From contig NC_058060.1 in NCBI RefSeq assembly GCF_020085105.1, positions 4,465,423-4,529,422 on the forward strand: DNA of 64,000 bases, written 5' to 3'. Shown one piece after another: positions 11,075 through 20,679 of this stretch. The notes below the pieces were generated by a model. That model made no database searches. It worked only from the letters and a program-made list of their open reading frames with translations, and was not told the DNA's origin. Made by a program: the position numbers and the translations under genes. Origin of the DNA: Siniperca chuatsi (lineage: Eukaryota; Chordata; Actinopteri; Centrarchiformes; Sinipercidae). The first letter of the stretch is position 1. Each line of letters opens with the position of its first letter.

Positions 11075-12704
11075 ATGCCTTCGTCCCGCCAATGCATATT
11101 CCCTGGATGCAAGAATTTACAAAACAGCTCGGCCTCCTTATTTAAATTTCCCAAGAATTATGAGATCAAGAAGAGGTGGATTGATTTTGTGAAGAGCCAA
11201 TTTGATGGAGAGTTGAGGATCACCACCAACACCCGCCTCCGCAGTGAACATTTTACATTTGATAGTTTTACAAACTAGACAACTGGGATTCACTGATAAT
11301 CTGCTGTTACTGGTGAATGGGGCCGAACTGATTATCTCCCGCCCCGGCCTTCATCCATACGTGCCCACCAATGAGTGTAAGTTGTCTTGTGTGCTTATGT
11401 TTTAATTATAGTAGGTAGTCCACAGTAACTTTACTAAATTTTGCAACCCCATAATGTGATTTTTACATTGTGTAATCTTAGCCTAACATCATTTTCATGT
11501 AAGCTAGCTAACGTTACTGCATGTAATGTTATATTGGAATCCATCGGAAAATACACTGCTAATCCACAAAAGATGGGTAATATTTTATGTGCATCATTAT
11601 AGCTATGGCAAGGAATTATATGTACATGGGGATGGCAAACATGTACCAAGGGAGACGTGCCTTCCAAGGAGGGTGTAAAATTAGCTAACCAAAAGCGGGT
11701 GATTATTTTGCTTTGGAATGTAGATCGTAGAAAAGGTTTCAGTCGTAGTCATCTGGAGACTGTTTTCAGAATCACGACATTTCGGCTCCCATCCGGAAGT
11801 CATTCTCAATTGTGAGAACAGGAGAACAATCAACAGGAGATCAGGGACTGAACAAAGGGAGACGTGTATTAACAGAATTTGGAATGTAGAATTACGAACC
11901 TTCCAGCCACAGTGGCGGGTAACGTTAGTTTTTAGTGGGGCAAGGTAAAAAACAAAAGACAGCACCGGAGCATCAGCCGCGAAGTGAAAATATTCAATAA
12001 ACTGAGACAGAGAGAGAAAGACATGGAGAGAGAGAGAGAGAGTTTGATTTTACTTGCCCAAAGCAGGTTAAAATTTTGAGTTGTCATGTAATTTTATGCA
12101 TGCAGCATACATGTTTTAGTCATTTCACTAAACTTAATTTCACAACTAAAGCTACTGCTCAGCTGTTATTGTCCCCCACAGTGGAAAAATGAGGTGGGTT
12201 ATGAGTAATTGGAAAACTGCTATCCAGTTTTACCAAGTTGTCTTTTGTTTATATGCATTAGTATGTTTGACTTATTAGACAAGTAATTACAACTGTTATC
12301 TGTTCACAAAGCAGTCCCTTCCAAACACAAGAGAGACAGAGTGCCAGTGTGACAACATGCAGAAAGTCACCAGAGAAGTTGGATGTCAGACAGACCGCTT
12401 TGTGGGGAAAAGGACTGTGGCCACACAATTGTCTAAAAGAACACTAAGCAACAGAAAGAATACAGGTATGTTGAGAGGTCAGGTTCTTAGTTTGTCTTTG
12501 TGAATGTCTGTGATGTTAAGAGACAGATCACACACAGATCCTGTCACACTCATGGAATGCAGCTCACACTGATGTTACTACTGTGGTAAGAACCTAAACC
12601 CTTTCACACAGACAGTAAGGTTCTTCATCTTTGTCTTCCTCCAGCCTACCTCCTGCCTCAGTCCATCCTTGCACTAGCGCCTCACCAGCCTCCATTTCAA
12701 AAAT
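11075..12704 (+). pseudogene. THAP-domain protein, three exons, degraded
   Basis: Exon 1 (11075-11376) starts MPSSRQCIFPGC and continues with FKFPKNYEIKKRWIDFV and RLRSEHFTFDSF. This is a THAP zinc finger (C2CH, sequence-specific DNA binding), but the third zinc ligand, normally Cys in the CSEHF box, is Arg (CGC). A TAG at codon 68 is followed in another frame by QLGFTDNLLLLVNG and PGLHPYVPTNE, so a small indel broke the ORF. Exon 1 ends GAGT|gtaagt. Exon 2 (12315-12465) follows an AG, encodes ETECQCDNMQKV and REVGCQTDRFVGK, and ends ACAG|gtatgt. Exon 3 (12645-12704) follows a pyrimidine tract plus AG and ends AAAT|gtaagt. Intron phases agree across all three. THAP proteins are host transcription regulators or P-element-like transposase relatives; which applies here cannot be told. 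Intron 1 carries a Penelope-type insertion. Confidence 0.7.
11725..11877 (-). mobile_element. 5'-truncated Penelope-like insertion with 13-bp TSD
   Basis: A 153-bp insert is bounded by perfect 13-bp repeats TTTGGAATGTAGA at 11712-11724 and 11878-11890. It contains the same terminal repeat that bounds the Penelope-like element at 23148-25450, including GTTTCAGTCGTAGTCATC and CATCCGGAAGTCATTCTC. The 3' end of the element lies at the low-coordinate side. It lies in intron 1 of the THAP pseudogene. Confidence 0.85.
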
Positions 12705-13199
12705 GTAAGTTGTGACACACATAAAAACATGTCATTACTCAAAAACTGATTGACAGCTGTCCAAGACTTCTATGAAATGTATTAAAAGTGTATTGAATAA
12801 ATAATTGTGTACATAAAACATTACCAAACAATTAAAATATAAAAGACTTTAAATTTAAATGGGAGGTTTAAAGCCTGTGTACTCCTACCTGTGTAGTCCC
12901 CTTCTTCATCCGGGTACTCCTGATGAATATGGAGCACAACACAAGAAGGTATGACAACCCTGTTGTGCTTTCCCAGGTATCCCCAGCACCAGGAAACAAA
13001 ACATCTGTAGGCCAGGTAGCGAGCATGACTGTAATGACAAAATAACAACAAAATGTCATGTCATGTGGCAATTTTATATACAGTGTATCAGATCCTACTT
13101 AGTGGGCATCACCTGAAGCTTCTGGATCCATGCTCTTCACTTATGTTTTACAATCTACATTTTGTCATCATAGTTGTATATACTATGATTTTCTATTGT

Positions 13200-13450
13200 G
13201 AATCTCTTCTGTACACGACATCTATTGCATGTCTGTCTGTCCTGGGAGAGGGATCCCTCCTCTGCTGCTCTTCCTGAGGTTTCTGTCTTTTTTTTTTACT
13301 TGTTAAAAGGTTTTTTGGGGAGTTTTTCCTTATTCGAATTGAGGGTCTAAGGTCAGAGGGTGTCGTATATTGTACAGATTCTAAAGCCTTTTGAGGCAAA
13401 TTGTGATTTGTGATATTGGGCTATATAAATAAAATTGACTTTACTTGACT
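13200..13450 (+). mobile_element. LINE 3' tail, fish L2/Rex-like
   Basis: The sequence GGGAGTTTTTCCTTATTC followed by GGGCTATATAAATAAAATTG is the stereotyped 3' end shared by several fish LINEs and by SINEs that borrow their tails. It is related to the inverted tails at 43776, 50784 and 59741. It has no coding content and lies within an intron of the P2X7-like pseudogene. Confidence 0.65.
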
Positions 13451-14359
13451 AATTAAAGCAAATTATGTTGTTTTCAGTGTGCATTGATCCTCAAGATACT
13501 GTAACGTAGTGTACCCTCCCATAGATTATTTATACACAGATCCATGTATACATTAATCAACATCACTAATATGATTGCATAAACAGTGCGATTTGAGGTT
13601 CTTGAGTCCTAAACCTTATCAGTTTTTTAAAGACAGGCATATCATTTGATCAACACAAATGTAATTTCTACACATTCAAAATTTAAAAAAATGTCTTACT
13701 TACTTACTTTCCTTCATCTCCAGTGGCCCATGGTCTGCCTGGTAGGTTTTTATGGCATTTTGCAAGGAGTAGGGGTTCAGGCAGACAGGCTCAAGGCCTG
13801 GAGGAAGAGTCATGCACTGTGGCTCTTCAGGAAGCTCTCCACATCTATTTTGAACCTGTTGGAGTATGTGTTATAAAGTGTTTTAGTGCTAGACATCTAA
13901 TACTCTACTGGTTGTGTATTCATACATTTAATGATCATTGTGGAAGATACATTTGTTTATCTTTACATACAGCATTAAGGTCTTTGCAGCAGACATTCTC
14001 ATCCTATGTGGGCATTGTCCTGCATTCTCCACAGGTGTACCTGTACAATATAGTTTAATTCAGTGTGACTAAAAATATTGTCAGTCATTTGAGTTGTCAA
14101 TTCTATAATATGAACAACTGTACATAAAAGTTATCCGGACAGTTTAGAGCATATTCTGTTGCTCAGCTTGTGTGATTTGCAATGATGACATTCAACAATC
14201 CACACTAAAGCAGTCAGAAGACTGGAACTATGTGTAGCTGAAGATGGGCTTTAAATGAAAGAAAAAAAAAATCAAGTGTCTTATGTAGAGTCTGGCCACC
14301 ACGAGCCTCCAGAACAGCTTCAGTGCTACTGTGGATCCACAAGATATTCCCTCATTTAT

Positions 14360-14386
<27 letters not shown>
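14360..14386. repeat. (CA)n microsatellite
   Basis: An uninterrupted CA run of about 13 units is followed by a short TA stretch. It creates spurious ORFs in several frames. Confidence 0.95.
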
Positions 14387-14392
<6 letters not shown>

Positions 14393-15419
14393 CTTGGTGG
14401 TGGAGAACACTGTGTTACCATTAGTCCTAGTCCTTAATATTTTAATATGTAACATAACTAAAACCATGATGGCTGTTAGTTTGATCTGTGACAGACAAAT
14501 AATAATAATTAACATAATCTGCTAAAGTGGTAAAATATGTTTTATTCTATTATTTATTGATCGCCTAACTTTATTTGGCTAGTCATGCTTGCCATGCTAG
14601 TTATATATTGCTAACTTGCATAAAAGGAAGAAAACAATTACCCTTCTGTTGCAGACTGAGAGGGACGAGGTTGATTCTCGAGTAGCTGGTCATTGTCCTC
14701 TGAACTGGATTCTGGCTCTGGAGGCTCAAACTTGTATGGCTGTGTGAATCCAATTAAGCTGCTGGAGGGAGCATCTATTTTTGTTGTAGCTATTTGACAG
14801 TTAAGAAGGGCGCAGCTTTCCTGCGAGTGGACGTGGTTTCAGCGCCCTCAGTGGACACACCTGAAGCATTTGAGAGCAGAGAATACTGCTCATTTTTTCA
14901 AGATTTTGATAACTTATTTTTCTTACTTGGTGATTTTTTTAATCATTAAAATTTGGCTGGGTGGTTAATAACACAGTTTTCTGTGGTGTGACAAACTCAC
15001 ATACATATTTATTATTGCTTTATATGGACTCTCTTTCTGGAACTGAAAAACCAAGAGTTTCACCTTATCTCAGTGTTAACAACCTGAAACAGGGCCCCGA
15101 ACTAAATTATCTAACGTGAGCTAGCTTGTACGCCACTGCCACAGCTAGCACTAACGTTAGCAAACTGTAGGTAATGCCAGTAAGTAAGACAATGGTGAAC
15201 CCGATCCTAAATCACGACCATTGGGTTAACTAAAGGTGCTCCACCTTGTCATTCACCTCCTGGTAGAAGCCAACTTGTTTTCTCCTGTTGTACAGATGGC
15301 TCTTGTTTAGCCTCCTTTCAGTAGCTTACAGACTGTAGTTCTGTCAGCTCATGTGAGGGAATCTTGCCACCTGCTGGTGTAGCTAGTAACTGCACCTCAA
15401 TTTACATTTTCAGGGAAGT

Positions 15420-15830
15420 CACAAATGTCACGTGGCCCATAAGCTGACAGGAAGCAATCTACAAATGTTCAAAACCCATTTCACATGTAAAAATGGATCC
15501 ACAAATGTGTAAATTTCACTTTACATGTATTTTTGTGGTGAAACTATTTAAATTTGTAAAATCTATACAATTTTTATGTGAAATTAAAATACGTTTTTAC
15601 AGAGTAAGTTTTGCATATTTGCAAATCACTCTGTATTTTTGTAGATATGACTTTACACAACACAAATACAAATACATGTTTGTAGATAGTGAGGTATGTG
15701 TATTATGGTACACATTTGTGGATTTTTTCTACAGATTGCTGCTGTAAAAAATGGACAAAAATCCACAAATGTGCAATTACATATTTGTTGACAATTAAAT
15801 ATTTGTGTATTATGTCTTCTGTGGGTTACA
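15420..15830. repeat. Repeat with recurring CACAAATGTG / TTACATGTA words
   Basis: The palindrome-like words CACAAATGTG and TTACATGTA, or close variants, recur on both strands (for example near 15423, 15498, 15523, 15660, 15710 and 15758). No ORF here has domain content. This looks like an old inverted-repeat (foldback) transposon or degenerate satellite; I could not define its ends. Confidence 0.4.
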
Positions 15831-15859
15831 AATAATAAAGTCAAATAAAAACTTCCATA

Positions 15860-16735
15860 AAGAAACATTCACATTGACCTCCCCCTTCTCCCCAGAGTCA
15901 TTTTCCACTGGCAGTTCTTTTTCCTGCAGTAGGTCCATGAGTACTGGTAAATCCCATCCCAGGATGGCATCTACCGACAAGTTTTCCATGTCTCCAGGGA
16001 TGTGGAGAACTTGGTCAGCAGCACTGCTTTCAAGTCTGTATATCAGTGGGCTCTCTCCTTGTTCAATGCCTTCCCAGACAGCAGTGGAATAAGTCATCAA
16101 ACTCACTCACTCTATGGCTATTTCCACGTTTTGGCAATGTGCTCAAAACATAACAAATAATTCTCAATGTCCTCACCCATCTAATATTGCAGAATTTATG
16201 TCTCAGTATAGTGCCTCCACTCTGGCCTTGGCTGGTCAGATCTGCTGCTGAAGTCTTGAAACCAGAGAGGGGGTGCCTCTGACGGTGTATCCAGGTGAAC
16301 AAGCCAGCAAGTCTGGGACTGCTTGCTGTCACTGTGCTTGGAATTGCAGCAGCGACTGGCCGATTCGGAGCAGGTGCTGCTTGGGCAACATTTTGACGTG
16401 GTTGGGTGGCAGGTTGAGGCAACTGGTCAGTCAGTGGAAGAGAGGCCCTAAGGCCTCTGATCTCTGCCAAAATGTGCTGCTCTTTCTCCTTTGCTGTGCT
16501 GCCAAGAAGTCTCTCATCATTGTCAGTAGTTCTCCCCCTGGTCCACCTGTTGACACTGGGGCAGTAGGGGCTGCCCCAGACCAGTCCTACGGCATAATCT
16601 TCTGATGATGACAATGATGAAGGCACTGTCTCCCAAGCTGGGTTGGTATCAGCTGTTGCCATCTCCTCATGCTGCTTTCGCCACTGGGAACGCAGTCCTG
16701 TGTGCTACCTTGGAAGGCGGGTTATCTTCTTCCGA
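15860..16735 (-). pseudogene. Ty3/Gypsy gag-protease remnant (SCAN-family type)
   Basis: The minus frame from 16662 begins MATADTNPAW and includes the helix-like KEKEQHILAEIRGLRASLP, then a Pro/Ala-rich linker. In another frame at 16180-16095 the text MGEDIENYLLCFEHIAKTWK is the start of the gag block related to SCAN domains (EDIExxLxxFERIA). Without the rest of gag, the sequence passes at 16106 into SADQVLHIPGD-type text and DAILGWDLPVLMDLL, whose ILGWD resembles the ILG-D motif at the end of retropepsin domains. So a deletion appears to join gag to protease. Several stops are present. The assignment rests on short motifs. Confidence 0.5.
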
Positions 16736-16744
16736 CTAGCCAGT

Positions 16745-16915
16745 TTGATATAGAACACTGCGACGCATTTGTATATTTGGTTTTGTTTTCTGTATTTGCA
16801 GCGTGTTTTCTAAATGCTGCACGTGTTGTCAAATTGATGAAGATGTTTTCTCAATTTGCTTGTGTTTTGTCTATTTGCATGTGTTTTGAGCTCTCAGGGC
16901 CACCATAGAAACACC
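16745..16915. repeat. Dispersed fish repeat with GTTTTGTCTATTTGCA words
   Basis: Words such as GTATTTGCAGCGTGTTTTCT, AATTTGCTTGTGTTTTG and CTATTTGCATGTGTTTTG recur within 170 bases. It lies between the Gypsy remnant and the DIRS-like element and has no coding potential. The family was not identified. Confidence 0.4.
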
Positions 16916-17405
16916 ACTCTGTTCTCATTTGTTATTTAGAAAGTTACCTGGTCACCCAACAGAGTGGGGTGTTTCTGTCAGCCAATAAAGGATGGCTTAT
17001 TACTGCTTCATTTTGATAGCTGTTACCAAATTGTACCAAAGTATTTAGAGGGTCACAAATATTTATACCTTGGGTGCATTTCTGATGTATGACTTTGTTA
17101 GTTCAGCGAAACCTGTACCGGATGCATTATATATACAGAGTGACTTGGAGCAGGTCAGAGTGCTTTCCACCTGAACAATCCCAAGGAGTTTAGATATGTA
17201 ATGCTAACATACTAATTGTTATGCTTATTGTATTGTTGCTCCAACAATGCCATGCAGGATACTACTGCTTTATTTTACATCCTAACCTATTAACCTCATG
17301 TACATAACGGCATTATGTCATCCACACTAATAATAATACCATCCACATTACTCAGTGACATAAATATCCCCCACTGTCTTAAACTAACCACAGCAGCTGG
17401 CTTTA

Positions 17406-18050
17406 GTGAGGGCATTCGACAATGAGCAATGCAGCTTGCTCCAGACAGGGCTTATGGCACCAGGATGCCAGGATCTTCCGTCTCCCAGTCCCCACAGCTC
17501 TCGTCAGCTGGAGCCTTCCACACCAGGATTCCGGTGCCCAGCTTTCCTTCACAGCCCTCGCAGCACCACGTTCCTTCCATACTTAACTCTGGTTTTCCTC
17601 CCAACCTATTCCAGCCTAGCAGGCAACCATCAACTTCAGCCCATCTACAGCCAGTCCTCCCATTCGTCATCCTAGCCCTTATCTCCTGTCCCTCTCCAGT
17701 TCCCACTAGTCTAAACCAACAGATCATAGACATACACAGATCTTGCTCTCCTCATCATGCTTTCCCTTCGTCTACCACCTACCAACAGATTCCTCTAAGG
17801 ACACAAAGGGCACCTCTACTTGAAAGGGCGAACACCCACAGAGTTTGCTTATGCTTTCTATCTCTTCAGAGATGTGGTTCACAATTTCCCACCCGCTGGC
17901 AGGAAATGGACAATTACATGGCCATCATCCTTAATCTGGCCCTCCATTTTGGAGGCAACAGTTTCTACCATATCACATCCACTCCGTCTTCAACAGGCCA
18001 ACGAGGACACATGCCAGGGCACACTTGACAATTAAATTACTGCCGCATCC
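17406..18050 (+). pseudogene. DIRS/Ngaro gag-like ORF
   Basis: The frame 17429-18028 is open for 199 codons and rich in Pro and Ser. Its last third, with a second frame from 17820, contains FAYAFYLFRDVVHNFPPAGR and MDNYMAIILNLALHFGGNSF. The Leu-Ala-x-x-(Phe/Tyr)-Gly-Gly phrase followed by an aromatic resembles the conserved gag segment of fish DIRS-like elements (recalled from family knowledge, not from a search). The protein would package the element's RNA. A frameshift separates the two parts. Confidence 0.5.
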
Positions 18051-18229
18051 TCGCCACCCGTTAAGTCCTACAATGCTCCACATGTGGTACCCCTTCTCAC
18101 CCAGCCTCTTCCTGCTCTATTCCCGCCCACACTAAGCCAATTTCCTCACCTCAACTTTGCCTACGTATCATCATCCAGCGAGCCTTATCTCTCACTATCA
18201 ATTGCTTTCCATCGTCATCGTGTATAAAC

Positions 18230-18790
18230 TAACCGTTCCATCTCCCTGGACATTCCCAGCTGTGCCGAACTGCATGTTTGCTTTGCTCAAACATGTTTGC
18301 TTCAAAAATGGAACAGGCTCACCTTCCTCTACGACGTACAACTGACTCACCCACATGACATTCAATTGTACACTAACGCCGCTCCTTGTGTCAGTTTTGG
18401 GGGTTTCTACAACGGAAGATGGTTCACAGCAGCATGGCCTCAGGAGCTTGCAAGTGAAAGCCAGGTCACTTCCTCTGCTCTCTTTGAAATCTACCCCATA
18501 GCAGCTGCAGCCATTCTGTGGGGCCATGAATGGTCCTGCAAGTCCAGCCTCATGTACACCAACAACCTCGCAGCCATCAACATAATAAACAAAGGTCGCT
18601 CCAACGTCCCATCCATCATGCCGTTCATGTGCTGCTTAACCTGGCACTCCGTTACTCACCAATACGTTCTTCGTGCAGCTCATGTTCCCAGTCATTCCAA
18701 CGCCATCACTGACTCTTTCTCATTCCAGAAGTTCAGAAGCTTGACCCCCCCAATGCAGATACACATCCAACACTGGTTCCTCCATTTTCA
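18230..18790 (+). pseudogene. DIRS/Ngaro RNase H domain
   Basis: The open frame from 18297 carries DIQLYTNAAPCVSFGGFYNG, FEIYPIAAAAILWGHEW, LMYTNNLAAINIINKG and VPSHSNAITDSFS. These correspond to the RNase H strands with the Asp-Glu-Asp-Asp set. The first Asp (expected LYTDAA) and the third (expected SDN) are both Asn, while Glu and the final Asp survive, so the enzyme would be inactive. The frame runs on into the recombinase N-terminal domain without a stop up to 19034. Confidence 0.75.
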
Positions 18791-19758
18791 GCCCTGGCGT
18801 CACATAAATCCTACCCTCATAAACCTGATCAACAACTTCCAGAACTCAGTCATCAACAGCTTAGCACCCTCTACCCTCTACTTACTGGTCAGCTTGGAGG
18901 AGTTTCTGCCACTTTCACAACCAATACAGTACAATATAACCTTCCTGTCGTTCAATCTCGTCACCTTGTCCTGTTGCGTTACTTATGCCCACACCATAAT
19001 GGCTCAAAACACACACCATCAAAGTTTACCTTAGTGGTATCAGCTTCTTCTCCAAACTTCTAACTGGTAGCCCTGACCCGGCCTCTAACCATCCTCAGAA
19101 ATCCTTACTTCTCAGAGGACTTCAACATCAAGAGCCAGCTCAAAATCCTTGCCCCCTTACAGCCGACTTGCTGTCAGTCTGCATCCACACTATCCGCTCT
19201 GGATACAGCATCCCTCATGTTGCTTGAACCTTAGAAGCCATGTTTCTGCTGGCTTTCTTTGGTTTCCTCAAATGCTCTGAATTCACCTCCTCTACCCTTC
19301 ACTTCGACCCATGCCGTCACGCCTTCATTTCAGACTCAGATGACACCATAGTATTCTACATAAAACAAACCAAAACCAATTATCGGCTATCCTACCCTAT
19401 CTTTTATTTCGAGGTCCAATCACTGTTGAACCCTTTCGAGACACTTGCAAACTACTTGCAATTCCGGAAATCCCAGAGCATAACCACGTCAGAACCTCTC
19501 TTCGTCTCCAAGTCTGGACGAGCGGCTACTCGATTCTGGTTCCACCAGCACTTCTGCCATGTGCTCTCCTTGTCCGGCATTTCTCCCATTCATTACTCTG
19601 GTTACTCCTTCAAGATAGAAGCTGCTACCTCGGTCTCCCACAATGGCATTCTTGAGCACTTAATACAAATCATGGGCCATTGGTCCTCCCAAGTGTATCA
19701 CTGCTACATTTGTTCAGATCTCAAAGATCTCAGATCTGCTAAATCTTGTCTAAAATAA
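18790..19758 (+). pseudogene. DIRS/Ngaro tyrosine recombinase
   Basis: The core-binding part (LAPSTLYLLVSLEEFLP) follows RNase H. After a frameshift near 19010 comes IKVYLSGISFFSKLL and DLLSVCIHTIRSGY, then a TGA at 19225-19227, then a 172-codon open frame from 19240 (MFLLAFFGFLKCSEF to SAKSCLK). The catalytic domain shows the region before box I, but the box II HxxR motif reads YSFK, so both the His and the Arg are changed. The Tyr nucleophile region (SSQVYHCYI) is kept. These enzymes insert circular DNA by recombination instead of with an integrase. This copy is dead. Confidence 0.8.
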
Positions 19759-19764
19759 TTCACT

Positions 19765-20345
19765 ATGGCGGATTCCCCAACGAAGATTCCCCCACACATA
19801 GTAGCCAACCAAGTGAACAGCGAGTCAAGTCTCCCACACAATCTTGTTTCATCAAGAAATCATTTATACGTATCTGGTTGATGGTGTGGTCCTTGCTAGT
19901 GAATTGGAGCTGTGAAACTGTTGACTTTGAGGAGAGCGATATAACAGCTGTTTCTTTTCTAATCCAACTCAAAGTACACATCAAATACATTTTTTCAAAA
20001 GACGGTTTGTGTCATTTTAGGTAGTTTTTATCATGCTAACAAGCTGATAATTTTGTTCATTTTTCTGATAAGTTTGGTTTTAATTAGTTATTTGATGCTA
20101 TAAAAAGGGGGTTACAGGCCAGGTTTATGGGCAGGAAGTCGATATCGCGGCTCCAACTCTGATCACTACTGCACTGACTCTGACTCCAAATGATGTCACC
20201 AGCACAAATTGGAAGTGGAGACGCATCGTCTGTCTTTACAGTCTATGGCGGTGAATAAAGGATTTATTTCAACCAAACCAGATCTGATCAGATCTGATCT
20301 GCAAGGTAAAATTACTGTTTATCTCAATGGAGTCTGGTGGGCCGT
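19765..20345. other. Non-coding stretch between DIRS-like element and solo LTR
   Basis: No domain was seen. Words such as CCAAATGATGTCACCAGCAC (about 20187) resemble a dispersed fish repeat, but its borders could not be set. Confidence 0.35.
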
Positions 20346-20347
20346 AG

Positions 20348-20673
20348 TGTCATGGATACGCCAGGCTCCACCGTCTGTTACTCAAGCACACCTGCTCCCT
20401 ATCACACTCCTGCTCCCCATCAGCACCTAATCACAGCCAGCATAAAAACCCAGCACTCACCTCAGCCAGTTGTCTGACCTCATTCATTGAAGGACTCCCC
20501 ATGGTTTTCTTTATCTCCCCTACTTCCCTCTCCAGCGATCTCCCTCTCCAGCGAATCTTCCCTCCAACGGACTTCCCCATCTCCATACCTGCTCACATGT
20601 CTGTTCTGGTCATAATCCAAATAAACCTACCTCTGTCTCCCTATCGGTGTCACCAGCCTCTCTGTCCATAACA
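20348..20673 (+). mobile_element. Solo Ty3/Gypsy-type LTR with 5-bp TSD
   Basis: A 326-bp unit begins TGTCATGGATACG and ends CTCTGTCCATAACA, giving TG...CA ends with short inverted repeats. It is flanked by perfect CGTAG at 20343-20347 and 20674-20678. Five-base duplications are typical of Gypsy integrases. An AATAAA lies near 20630. No internal region is present, so it arose by LTR-LTR recombination. Confidence 0.85.
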
Positions 20674-20679
20674 CGTAGC

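Larger units (their letters stand above)
12889..14820 (-). pseudogene. P2X7-like intracellular-domain protein, four exons, one stop
   Basis: Exons on minus: A 14820-14642 (FTQPYKFEPPEPESSSED), B 14040-13971 (YTCGECRTMPT, then VCCKDLNA), C 13855-13704 (ELPEEPQCMTLPPGLEPVC, then NPYSLQNAIKTYQ) and D 13028-12889 (HARYLAYRCFVSWCWGYLG, then VVIPSCVVLHI). Acceptor AGs and donor GTs sit at each border and the phases join in frame. The order and the Cys pattern match the cysteine-rich C-terminal (ballast) domain of P2X7, which in fish also occurs as stand-alone multicopy proteins. No transmembrane or channel exon is present, so this is not an ATP-gated channel. Exon B has an in-frame TAG at plus 14004-14006. 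Exon A has no Met, so an upstream first exon is missing or unseen. A LINE tail sits in the intron between exons C and D. Confidence 0.7.
17330..19760 (+). mobile_element. DIRS/Ngaro-like tyrosine-recombinase retrotransposon, internally deleted
   Basis: On the plus strand the order is gag-like ORF, RNase H, tyrosine recombinase, which is the layout of DIRS-order elements. The expected reverse transcriptase between gag and RNase H is missing: the sequence passes from the gag-like part near 18050 to the region just before RNase H near 18230. No LTR flanks it, as expected for this group. I could not find the split or inverted terminal repeats, so the outer limits are approximate. Confidence 0.75.

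Noticed and set aside
12821..13051. Calling the minus-strand gene a P2X receptor channel
   Set aside because: Only the cysteine-rich intracellular domain is encoded. No transmembrane helix or extracellular ATP-binding exon is present, and the family also exists as stand-alone proteins in fish.
14255..14525. ORFs running through CACACACA
   Set aside because: They are produced by the (CA)n microsatellite in all frames and have no independent support.
19225..19227. TGA in the tyrosine recombinase as a recoded codon
   Set aside because: The same element has frameshifts and changed catalytic residues, so ordinary decay explains it; no selenocysteine-type or readthrough signal was seen.
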